Assembly (NCBI GenBank): GCA_917880885.1
Contig: OU862920.1
Coordinates: forward strand, 41,389,019-41,453,018
Direction: 5' to 3'
From: Limnephilus marmoratus
Taxonomy: Eukaryota; Arthropoda; Insecta; Trichoptera; Limnephilidae
DNA length: 64,000 nt
Below, in pieces: positions 56,039 to 64,000 of this stretch; within the stretch, counting starts at the first letter, position 1; every line of letters starts with the position of its first letter. The translations under genes and the position numbers were made by a program. Under the pieces are notes generated by a model. It was not told where the DNA came from, ran no database searches, and was given only the letters and a program-made list of their open reading frames with translations.

Positions 56039-56195
56039 TTATTCGGAGGGGATGTCTTCTGGCGTTCTTATGAGTAAGATTGGAGATGTTTCGTTTTTCC
56101 TCATCCATATTTTTCCATTTTTTGCCCATATAAATTTGTACCCAAGTCTTGACGATTTAGCTAGGTATAGTAGGTGTTTATTAAAATCTTTTTTT
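56039..56195 (-). pseudogene. LINE-E ORF1, C-terminal remnant
   Basis: The minus strand reads FNKHLLYLAKSSRLGYKFIW, then AKNGKIWMRKNETSPILLIR, then TPEDIPSE and a stop at 56039-56041. The pattern AK..G.KF.W..NG.I..RK...SP...I is a recurring C-terminus of ORF1 proteins in CR1/Jockey-type LINEs. The N-terminal part is lost at the truncation point. Confidence 0.65.
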
Positions 56196-56289
56196 TAATG
56201 TTTATTAAAAGCTTTTGAATCAAACAGTCAGAAAGCTCCAAATATGAAACAAAAAATGCACTGCTAAAAGTCTGAAACGCGAAAGTAAT

Positions 56290-57770
56290 ATATCCTTTTT
56301 ATGTATCTGTTATGAAAATAATGAACGCCATAGACGATATCATAAATACGATCACAAAAAGCTTAGACAAGGGAAATAAATCTTTGGCAATTTTTATAGA
56401 CCTGCAAAAGTCCTTCGATACGATAGACCATAAAATCATTTTCAAGAAACTTAAAAAAATTGGGATGTCAAATACAACTTTAAATCTGCTTATAAGCTAC
56501 ATATCAGAACGTTCACAGTGTGTTAAAATTGAAAACCGTAAAAGCAAGCCTCTCCCAATCAATTACGGTGTATCGCAAGGAAGTGTCTTATGACCTTTAT
56601 TATTTTTGATATATATATAAATGATATCTGCAGCCTGCACACCAAAGGAAAAATCATTAGTTCAGCTGATGACACTGTCATTTTATTTAATGAAAGTGAT
56701 TGGTTAACCACTTTCAAAGATGCTGAACACGGGCTTGTACTTCTGCAAAAATGACTTAAGCAAAACTGACATACTCTTAATGTTAACAAAACTAAATTTA
56801 TAACTTTTTCTATAACGGCCAGAGGACAACCAGCTGAGGATTATGCTTTTAAATTACACGATTGTCAAGAAAAAAACTTAACCCAATCATGCCACTGCCC
56901 CACCATAACACATTCTAAAAACATTAAATATCTCGGCATTGAAATCGATGAAAATCTTCGATTTGACTCCCACATAAATAGCATCACAAAGAAACTTTCA
57001 AAGCTCATGTACTACTTTAGAAACATACGCAATATACTTAATATGAGTAATGATCTATATAGTCTACTATGCTCTTTGCCAATCACGCACAGAATATGGG
57101 ATTATAGGATGGGGATCTGCCTCAAACATTCACATCAAGCAGCTAGCTAAAACGCAAAAGGCAATATTAAAAATAATCCTAAAAGTGCTTATAAAAAGTC
57201 CATCAAAAGAAATTTTTAAAAACTTTAATGTGTTCGGCATTATTAAATTATACTAAAAAAATTAACTACTCAAATTTAAAGAAAAATATGAATACCTTGC
57301 TGACCAACACACCTACATTACAAGGTCAAAATCCTCAAAATTACTGAACATCCCGCAATTAAAAACATCTTTTGGCCAGAAAAACCATAATTTCCATGCT
57401 ACAAAATTATATAATGCCCTTCCAATTGAAATTAAGAACACCATGGAGATATAAATGTTTAAAAAGACATCAAATTATGGTTAAGTAAACGGGAAGATGA
57501 GGAAATCATTAAAATTATGAAGTAACCCCAATACAACCTGCAGACAACAACAACAAAAAACTTTTTATTTTATTTATTGTTTATTTTGTGAAAATCAAGA
57601 AACTAGAAGATGGGGAAATAAAAATCGACACCCATTCAGCAGCATACAGTCCGCCTCGGAACAGGAATACCTAGTGAGGAGGACTGTAAACAAACCACTT
57701 TACTTTGTATTTTTACTTATTTTGTAATTTTACTTTATCTTATATTGTCATTAAAATAAATAAAAAAATT
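56290..57770 (+). pseudogene. LINE-F, reverse transcriptase and 3' UTR, decayed
   Basis: A plus-strand 5'-truncated LINE. It starts in the polymerase with NAIDDIINTITKSLDKGNKS, then IFIDLQKSFDTIDHKI (catalytic D), NYGVSQGSVL, and a TGA where glycine would be expected. It then carries LLFLIYINDI, IISSADDTVILFNESDWL (catalytic ADD), TLNVNKTKFITF, SKNIKYLGIEIDENLRFDSH and, in another frame, SRTEYGIIGWGSASNIHIKQ. Many stops and frameshifts follow. The 3' UTR ends in an A-rich tail near 57765. It resembles LINE-E in gene order but not closely in sequence. Confidence 0.8.
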
Positions 57771-58559
57771 ATTAATAATTTTCGAAAAAATGGTGATCCG
57801 GTCCGTTTCGTCGCTTCTCGAAATAAGTCTTCCTAGGATGAAAATATTTTCTCCGCATTTTATGGCAAAATTGCTTGTCCCTTTCGAAACTTATTTATAC
57901 ACGTATATCCTTTTAGAAATGCACAGAAAATAATTCGCTCTGTGGTTGGTCGATAACTTCAATACAATTTTGGTGATGGAGTTTATTTTTTAAATTAATT
58001 AATTTGCTAGAAAATCGTGTCAGTTTTTCAGACTTTCAACTTCAATTAGAAATTATGGTTTTCCGCAAATGTCTGAGAATAATGCGCTTTCTCGTGCCGA
58101 TTTTTTCGTAATTTATACCTGTGGGGGTCTGTCAAGCTGAATCTGTAAAAATGCTACAATCCAAATCTTCAAAAATATGCAGTTATAATCTTACAATTAC
58201 TTTTGTGGAACTCTGCGATTTTTCCCCTTACCCTTTACACTCGCAAGACCACCTAACCCATAAATTTTATTCTAAGTAGTTAAACCCTTCTTAGAATTGC
58301 TTCCATAGCGCAGTTTCTACCTCCTCTTCTCTTTGTTATCTTAATTCAACGTAACAGATATTTTCCTCTGCTTTTCCTTTGTTTCTCCTTACTTGCCCCA
58401 CAAAGGAAGGTATTACATTATTAAGGTAAGATCTCGGTTTGCTCGAAGCAGAAAGAGTTTGTTTGCTTTGTTGTAAAGATTTCCCAAACTATCTAATTAA
58501 ATGTTCCGAGAATAATTATTACACTAACTGAGCACCTATCCCTTAACGAGCTCCGACAA
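57771..58559. other. Stretch with nothing recognised
   Basis: No gene or repeat boundary supported. Confidence 0.5.
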
Positions 58560-58862
58560 AAAAAAATATTTTTGAAGTGAAATTTCTTTAGCAGCGTTGT
58601 GATTTGATACTCGGTGAAACGGAAACGAGTGACAGTAAAAAGAGACACTCACAGACATCTATAGAATTTAGCCTGCAAGTTAACGAGATAGAATGAAACC
58701 TTACCCACCTACGAAACCGTTACTACGAAGTGTCGTGTTCTGTCAGGCTGCGCGCATTGACCGCTTTGATTATGAGCTCACTTTTCAAGGCTCCTATTGG
58801 TTGAAATTGTGTGGGTGGAGGTTTCGCTTCTACCGCGTGTGAACTGCATTCGATTTTTTTTA
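58560..58862 (-). mobile_element. MITE-C family, composite copy
   Basis: Minus-strand copy. Its right part (58560-58700) matches the longer sub-type (TTTTGAAGTGAAATTTCTTT, GAGACACTCACAGACATCTA). Its left part (58740-58862) matches the core sub-type (CGCGCATTGACCGCTTTGAT, TTCGCTTCTACCGCGTGTGA). It therefore links the two sub-types as one family. Confidence 0.7.
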
Positions 58863-58919
58863 AGCTTGATATACAAATGCAGAAGTTTGAGATTGATGAC
58901 TCAATTTGGGAGGCGGGTA

Positions 58920-60066
58920 TGGATACGTTCGCTCCGGGGACCATTTATTGGATTACTAATACTCTTGCCATAGGTCGCTTCAACTGGTTCGCTACGTTTG
59001 GAGACTACGTAGGGGAGCCCGGTTGCGTATTTCCAATCCCTAACGCGGTTGAGTCACTCTAGCGACTGAGCCGTGTTAGGGATTGGAAGGCGTAAATCGC
59101 CTTACAAACACTACCGCATTTCAGTCGCGCTAGTGACCGAGCCGCGTTAGGGATTGTTATGCATAAATCACCTTACAAAAGCTATACCGATTCAGTCACC
59201 TACGCGCTTCGTTGCTCTGCTCTACAGAGAGGATGGACAGCGTTTTTTTAGTTAGCATTTTTTTACATAGAAAATTTATATTTTTAGTAAAAAAAAACGC
59301 GCGTTTTTTTTTACTTAAAATATAAATTTTCTATGTAAAAAAAAAAAATTAAGTAAAAAATTAACGCGGTCCATCCTCTCTGCTTACCCTTCTATAATTA
59401 TGGTCGTCACCCTCAGTTAAAAAAACACGCGTTTTTTTTAAACTTAAAATAATTTTTCAATGTAAAAAAACGCTAACTAAAAAAACGCTGTCCATCCTCT
59501 CTGTAGAGCAGAGCAACGAAGCGCGTAGGTGACTGAATCGGTATAGCTTTTGTAATGTGATTTATGCATAACAATCCCTAACGCGGCTCGGTCACTAGCG
59601 CGACTGAAATGCGGTAGTGTTTGTAAGGCGATTTACGCCTTCCAATCCCTAACGCGGCTCAGTCGCTAGAGTGACTCAACCACGTTAGGGATTGGAAATA
59701 CGCAGCCCGGTTTCATGGGGTGAGGTTTGGCTAGGTCTTGACGGTGGATGCTTTTTTCCACCTACTGCATAGCGGGTCGGATTGGGAGAGACAGGTTGAG
59801 GGAGACCTTTTGACCTCTCCAGCCAGATTCTCACGACCCATCGTCTAGCACCGCAGTGGGAAGGATGGGTTCATACGCCCATCACTCCTGGACACAGTGA
59901 CCCCAGATTCCTACACACCGCTCACATTTTTTTCCTCCTCAGAACTTCCTCTCCTTCCTTTCTTTAAAACACCCTCCATGCAGCTGATGAGACGATGACG
60001 TAGCCCCAAAGAACACATAGGCTCTCAGGGAAATTTTTCCACAGGGCTTCCTGGGTGGAGATAGTG
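58920..60066 (+). repeat. Rep-2 copy split by a foldback element
   Basis: Left part CGGGGACCATTTATTGGATT to TTTGGAGACTACGTAGGGG (ending 59024 with the duplication). Right part from 59704: GGTTTCATGGGGTGAGGTTT, GCTAGGTCTTGACGGTGGAT, GGGTTCATACGCCCATCACT, AACTTCCTCTCCTTCCTTTC and a GGGCTTCCTGGGTGGAG end. Removing 59025-59703 and one duplication makes it co-linear with 16470-16815. Confidence 0.75.
59025..59703. mobile_element. Foldback (FB/MULE-like) element, 9-bp duplication
   Basis: A 679-bp element, almost all inverted repeat. The arms start GCGTATTTCCAATCCCTAAC and match for about 240 bp with only a few differences. AGCCCGGTT flanks it exactly (59016-59024 and 59704-59712). Each arm is modular: an outer 56-bp sub-palindrome (CCAATCCCTAACGCGG ... 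CCGTGTTAGGGATTGG), a second CCGCGTTAGGGATTG unit with GTTATGCATAAATCACCTTA, a GC-rich CCTACGCGCTTCGTTGCTCT block, GAGAGGATGGACAGCG, then runs of A and T around CGCGCG. The centre is about 35 bp of unpaired sequence. Long modular arms plus a 9-bp duplication fit Foldback/Mutator-like elements. No coding capacity. Confidence 0.85.
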
Positions 60067-60306
60067 AACAAATTCGAGTGCAGTTTACACGCGGTAGAAG
60101 CGAAACTTCACCAAAACAATCTCAATAAATACTTGAAATATGAAGTCACAATGAGCGCAGACATATCTCAACCAATAGGAGCCTTTAAAAGTGACATCAT
60201 AATCAAAACGGCCAATGAGCGCAGTTGATGCGTCACAGGTGCAGTAATCGTCATTTTCATTTCATCCAAAATCCAAATCACAGCGGTGCTATAAAATTTT
60301 TACTTC
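60066..60306 (+). mobile_element. MITE-C family, core sub-type, complete
   Basis: TTCGAGTGCAGTTTACACGC, GGTAGAAGCGAAACTTCACC, ATAATCAAAACGGCCAATGA, then GCGCAGTTGATGCGTCACAG and the right end GCGGTGCTATAAAATTTTTA then CTTCA. It abuts the end of the Rep-2 copy. Confidence 0.75.
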
Positions 60307-60639
60307 AAAAAATGTTATTTTAGTTATTTGCAACATTCTGTTTAGCTCGTTGAGTGGAATAAAAACTGAAAAAGAATAATTTCAAAATGTGAAATGATGA
60401 ATTTAAAGAATACTGACTATCCCGTGATTTTTCACAAATCTGCGCTAGTAACATTGTAATAACACATGTAAAAAGAAGAATAAATTTAAAAAAATTATAT
60501 TGTCTGTTCAAGAACCATAAGATTGGTATCGTATTTTATGGGTCAACATTAATTAAAATAAAATTTTAACCACGAAAGCGATTTTTCATCTTCATAGTGA
60601 TTGATTCCTCGTTTTTTGGTTTTGTACGAAACACAAATG
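60307..60639. other. Stretch with nothing recognised
   Basis: AT-rich; no gene supported. Confidence 0.5.
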
Positions 60640-61690
60640 ACGAATCTTTTATTTTATTTTAAACGTACTCGTACCATTGTGTTATTTTATTTTTGTTGAG
60701 AACTACGCCTCCTCTTATAAGTATGCATTTCTTATGGTACGATGCTGATTGTCTTTTATTTTAAACGAAATATTGTATTATGATTTTCTTATAAACTGCG
60801 CCTCCGCCTATAAGTATGCATTTCTTACGGTACGATGCTGATTGTCTTTTATTTTAAACGTAATGTTGTATTATAATTTTGTTATAAACTGCGCCTCCTC
60901 TTATAATTATGCATTTCTTACGGTACGATGCTGACTGTCTTTTATTTTAAAGGTAATATTGTGTTATATTTTTGTTATGAACTGCGCCTCCACTTATACT
61001 CTTAAGTATGCATTTTTTACGGTACCATGGTGATTGTCTTTTATTTTAAACGTAATATTGTGTTATATTTTTGTTATAAACTGCGCCTCCGCTTATAAGT
61101 ATGCGTTTCTTGCGGTACGATGCTGATTGTCTGTTATTGTAAACGTAATATTGTGCCATATTTTTGTTATCGCCTCCGCTTATAAGTATGCATTTCTTAC
61201 GGTATGTTACTGATTGTCTTTTATGTTAAACGTGATATTGTTTATATTTTTGTTATAAACTGCGCCTCCGCTTATAACTATGAATTTCTTATAGTACGAT
61301 GCCAAAGATATTGAAATATAAGTAGATGTGCTATCTGCAGTTTTTACTAGGTAAGACTGCGCTTCCGGGTGTCGCCGATATTGTTTACCAATTAACACAT
61401 AAACTAAATGAACGATTAATTAAAGAATAAACCAAACGAACGTTAAACTAAATGAACGAATTCTTTCCGTATTCAAACTATATTCTTAACCAATATTAAT
61501 GCACATCTTCAAAAAATCAACGAAATGAACAAATTCTTTATGTATGAAAACTACTCTAATTAGGGCGTAGTCCGCCGACAGTTGCGCGGACACCATAGCA
61601 TATCTCTTTTGTATTTGAATATCTTTGTACGATGCTTATTGTATTTTATTTTAAACGTATTAATGTGTTTTTATTTGTATTTTTTTTTAT
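60640..61690. repeat. 93-bp tandem array, interrupted by a MITE
   Basis: Seven units in a row (TATG landmarks at 60722, 60815, 60908, 61007, 61100, 61187, 61279; spacing 87-99, mostly 92-93). Consensus blocks: TAAGTATGCATTTCTTACGG, TACGATGCTGATTGTCTTTT, ATTTTAAACGTAATATTGTG, TTATAAACTGCGCCTCCGCT. After the 61303-61627 insertion the array continues for one more partial unit (61628-61690). The period is shorter than most insect satellite monomers. Confidence 0.92.
61303..61627. mobile_element. hAT-like MITE inside the 93-bp array
   Basis: A 325-bp element with inverted ends CAAAGATATT(G/C)AAATA, extending imperfectly through TAAGTAGATGTGCTATC on one side and AAAGAGATATGCTATGG on the other. TACGATGC flanks both sides (61295-61302 and 61628-61635) and lies in the TACGATGCTGATTG motif of the array. 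CA ends with an 8-bp duplication fit hAT. Caution: TACGATGC belongs to the repeat itself, so another unit could supply it, but both copies sit exactly at the inverted repeat edges. Confidence 0.75.
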
Positions 61691-62869
61691 AAACTACTTA
61701 TGTTATAACGGCTGCTCTCAACATAGTAGTTCTTAGTGAGACTTACTTAGTAAGTGTCGCATTTGAATAGAATGAGTAATAAAAAAAATAAAAAAGGCGG
61801 TTTCAATAGCTCTCCATTGGAAAGGTTCTATTCGTGGTTCTGGATTGTTATTGTTTTAATAGTCAGGTTGTAGGATCTTAGTCCAGCATCTAAAACCATT
61901 TACCATGTAATACGAATGTATGTATATACATCTTGAATTAAAATGCAAGACCGGTGTAAGCCTAACGAAAACATTACGAAAGGGACGCTTAGATAGGGAC
62001 GTGAATTACATGAACGGACGAATGGGGAAAGTGGTAGCAGTAATATTGATAATATATATATTACAGAAGATGTCAGGGACGCCCAGGAAAACATGAAAAG
62101 ATCAGAAACAAATCTTAGATTAGGGTCATATAAGCGTCAGATTATTATGTACGAGTATCCAACGATGAAGGAATATATGCCAAAATAACATTGTATGGCA
62201 TTTCATCATATTTGCCTACCACTGCCGAGAAATAGAGATACTGAAAAACAGCATGATAAGGTTTTTTTTTTTACATCATTTAGAACATAAATTCAACCGA
62301 GAATCCACAACTTGTAAAATGTTCAGGAGAGCATTTTTAAACTTTAAGTGTGTTTATTGTGTACTATTGCAGACAAAATTTAACAACAAACTTATAATGC
62401 ACATATTCGCTTTACTTCAAAATAATAATACATAATGAAAATGCTGAAAAAGTCAGAAATACGTGGGGAAAAAATGGGAATTGTCCTAGACAATTTAATC
62501 CCTTTTTAAATTCAACGCTTTGAATTTCGATTTTGTTTTCGTGAATGAATTAATGCAAATCTTGAAATAAACCGGCTTCCCGACATCCGATCAAACTGAA
62601 ACTCGGCGGATAGACTCATTGTCGATAACAATGCATTGGTGGCACTCACGAGCGCACACTCGGCTTGGATAAAATGATGGGGCAGATAGGTCGTGTCGTT
62701 TGATGCGTTTGATGCGTCGTGTGTTTCACTACATAATAAAAATAAATGTATTATAGTAAAAAAGCTTTGTGTTTACCGGTTAAGTAAAGTAGACAAGCTA
62801 CAGAAAAAGTACACAAGATAGTCGGGAAACATAGCATAGTCGGGCAACACGCCAAACGCGTGCCCAACA
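61691..62869. other. Stretch with nothing recognised
   Basis: AT-rich, no gene or repeat boundary supported. Confidence 0.5.
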
Positions 62870-63054
62870 TTTGTACACGGTTGACATTTGCCACATGAGA
62901 ACGGGTCGTTTCTTCGACTCGTTCTTGTGTTCAACAGCTCGGCTGTGGAATGATTTGCCGGCCTCTGTGTTTCCTCCTTCCTACAACATGGGTCTCTTCA
63001 AGACCAATGTTCATTCCTTCCTCTCCTCAAAAAGACCCTCCACACAGCACAAAA
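62870..63054 (+). pseudogene. LINE reverse transcriptase C-terminus fragment
   Basis: The frame reads CHMRTGRFFDSFLCSTARLW, then NDLPASVFPPSYNMGLFKTN, then VHSFLSSKRP. R...SF....ARLWN.LP..VFP..Y....FK..V is a widespread LINE C-terminus. Upstream domains are absent. The last 35 bp (CCTCAAAAAGACCCTCCACA and neighbours) also occur inside Rep-2 copies. Confidence 0.7.
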
Positions 63055-63225
63055 AAACACAAGAGTGGGGCGGCCAAGAAGCATCGCACAAAGAGGAGAC
63101 CGATTATTCCATCTCATTCTCTCGCATGCTAAATCCCATAGATGTATGTGTTTGTCCTTTTTTAGTGTCGCTTTTTCGTTTAATCGGGTTTCAAATCACA
63201 ACGGTGCTAAAGAAGTTTTCACCAA
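63055..63225 (+). mobile_element. MITE-C family, longer sub-type, 5' truncated
   Basis: Starts within AACACAAGAGTGGGGCGGCC, then AAGCATCGCACAAAGAGGAG, ATCTCATTCTCTCGCATGCT, and ends AATCACAACGGTGCTAAAGA, AGTTTTCACC. The left terminal repeat is missing; LINE sequence precedes it directly. Confidence 0.7.
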
Positions 63226-63235
63226 AAAGAGTAAA

Positions 63236-63640
63236 AAAAAAAGGGGTAAGGCTCTTGTCTCGCAAACCGAAGGTCGCGGGATTGAATCCCGGCGTGGGCA
63301 ACAAATAAATTTTATTAGTTTAATTTTATTTCACAATTAATTCATTTAAAAATAATACGTAGTATGTTGGCGGCACGTTCCGGAGTGGAAAATATTCTCA
63401 GTGCCGCCCTGGTGTAAGACCACCATTTAGAATTGAAACGTTGCTTGAAATGGCTTTAGCCGTGTCTGGTGACCAGTTCTGAACAGCCAGGTACTTCCCC
63501 GCCTTCCTCTTCCCATCTCCTTCTCCTCCCCACTACCTTCAGCCTCACAACATACCCCAATTGGGGATGCTACAATCTCACTGGCTCCAGGCGGGAGCAT
63601 CTGAGACTCTTGTAAGGTATTCACATAAAAAAATAAAATA
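63236..63640 (+). mobile_element. SINE-1, full-length plus-strand copy
   Basis: The tRNA-related head has A-box-like GGGGTAAGGCTC (63243 on) and a degenerate B box GGATTGAATCC (63279-63289). The body runs through GCACGTTCCGGAGTGGAAAA, GAAACGTTGCTTGAAATGGC, TCCCCACTACCTTCAGCCTC, ATACCCCAATTGGGGATGCT and CTCACTGGCTCCAGGCGGGA. The A-rich tail is at 63626-63645. Length and order agree with 29774-30172. The loss of the invariant TTC in box B suggests reduced Pol III promoter strength. Confidence 0.88.
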
Positions 63641-64000
63641 AAACTAATCATAATTAACGTCTGTAATATTAAAATCTGAAACTGGAATTTTAAAAAATAC
63701 ATAACATAATTTGTTACAACACATTACACAGAAAAAATATTTTTTCAATAACAATCATACCATTATGCGTTCGGTGGTAGCTCAAACATGTTACAAACTG
63801 TAAACTGGACAATCCTTTTTGATTTCCAGTAGCGCCTGGACAATTTCCTTTTTTATCCGGTAGCCATTTTATTCAAAATATCTTTAAAAAAACTAAAAAC
63901 TCTTTTATTAGTCAGTATCGAAAATTACTCAAGTAACCCACAGGATTTTGAACAAAATGGCGTATTTAGTTTGTTTTGACCAAATAATGGGGTAGTCCCT
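63641..64000. other. Stretch with nothing recognised
   Basis: AT-rich; no gene supported to the window end. Confidence 0.5.

Larger units (their letters stand above)
52610..56197 (-). mobile_element. LINE-E, two-ORF non-LTR retrotransposon, 5' truncated
   Basis: A minus-strand element of about 3.6 kb. The poly(A) tail is the T-run at 52611-52624. ORF2 spans 55995-53005 and the C-terminus of ORF1 lies just upstream (56195-56039) with a 43-bp gap, the usual two-ORF layout. It is cut within ORF1. No convincing target duplication is visible. It is not of the LINE-A, -B/C or RTE types seen elsewhere here. Confidence 0.8.

Noticed and set aside
52610..57770. Twin-primed single LINE
   Set aside because: LINE-E and LINE-F polymerase motifs differ too much to be the same element.

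Overview
This 64 kb window looks like intergenic or heterochromatin-like DNA from an arthropod, most probably an insect. It is AT-rich, has no prokaryotic gene organisation, carries a short run of the arthropod telomere motif TTAGG (18989-19019), and is packed with retroelements and DNA transposons of kinds common in insects. I found no convincing host protein-coding gene, no functional rRNA or tRNA gene and no CRISPR array. Nearly every long reading frame belongs to a mobile element, almost all of them 5' truncated, frameshifted or stop-interrupted.

Layout. 0.8-6.1 kb is a three-level nest: a hAT transposon (771-6136, 8-bp target duplication ATTTAGAT) contains a Jockey-like LINE (LINE-A, minus), which in turn contains a second LINE (LINE-B, minus). 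8-14.5 kb has RTE-type LINE remnants, a very long (TTTA)n tract (9333-10113), small tandem repeats and a deleted PIF/Harbinger element with TAA duplication (13728-14459). 15-25 kb is a mosaic of dispersed repeats: a palindromic element split by an RTE LINE (17511-18295), a SINE family, a repeat with C-rich polypyrimidine tracts, and a deleted mariner (23785-24440). 25.5-29.6 kb is the best preserved retroelement, LINE-C (25726-29200), inserted with a 9-bp duplication into the end of another LINE (LINE-H). 29.6-38 kb holds a 120-bp tandem array split by a full-length SINE, more dispersed repeats, a piggyBac-like element and small MITEs. 38.4-43.8 kb has an unassigned DNA transposon with TIR TAAGGTGGTCCA and 8-bp duplication (38492-40458), an RTE LINE with a 12-bp duplication (41266-42354), and a GC-rich hAT-like element (42837-43791). 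45-52.6 kb is mostly MITEs and small tandem repeats. 52.6-57.8 kb has two LINEs back to back (LINE-E minus, LINE-F plus). 58.5-64 kb has a foldback element with nearly identical arms and 9-bp duplication (59025-59703), a 93-bp tandem array interrupted by a hAT-like MITE, and a full-length SINE.

Nothing here works as an operon or pathway. The useful information is insertion order: the junctions and target duplications give a relative chronology. Superfamily calls rest on protein motifs, terminal repeats and duplication length read by eye; no database search was possible. Boundaries given to the base are those fixed by a duplication or inverted repeat; the rest are approximate.
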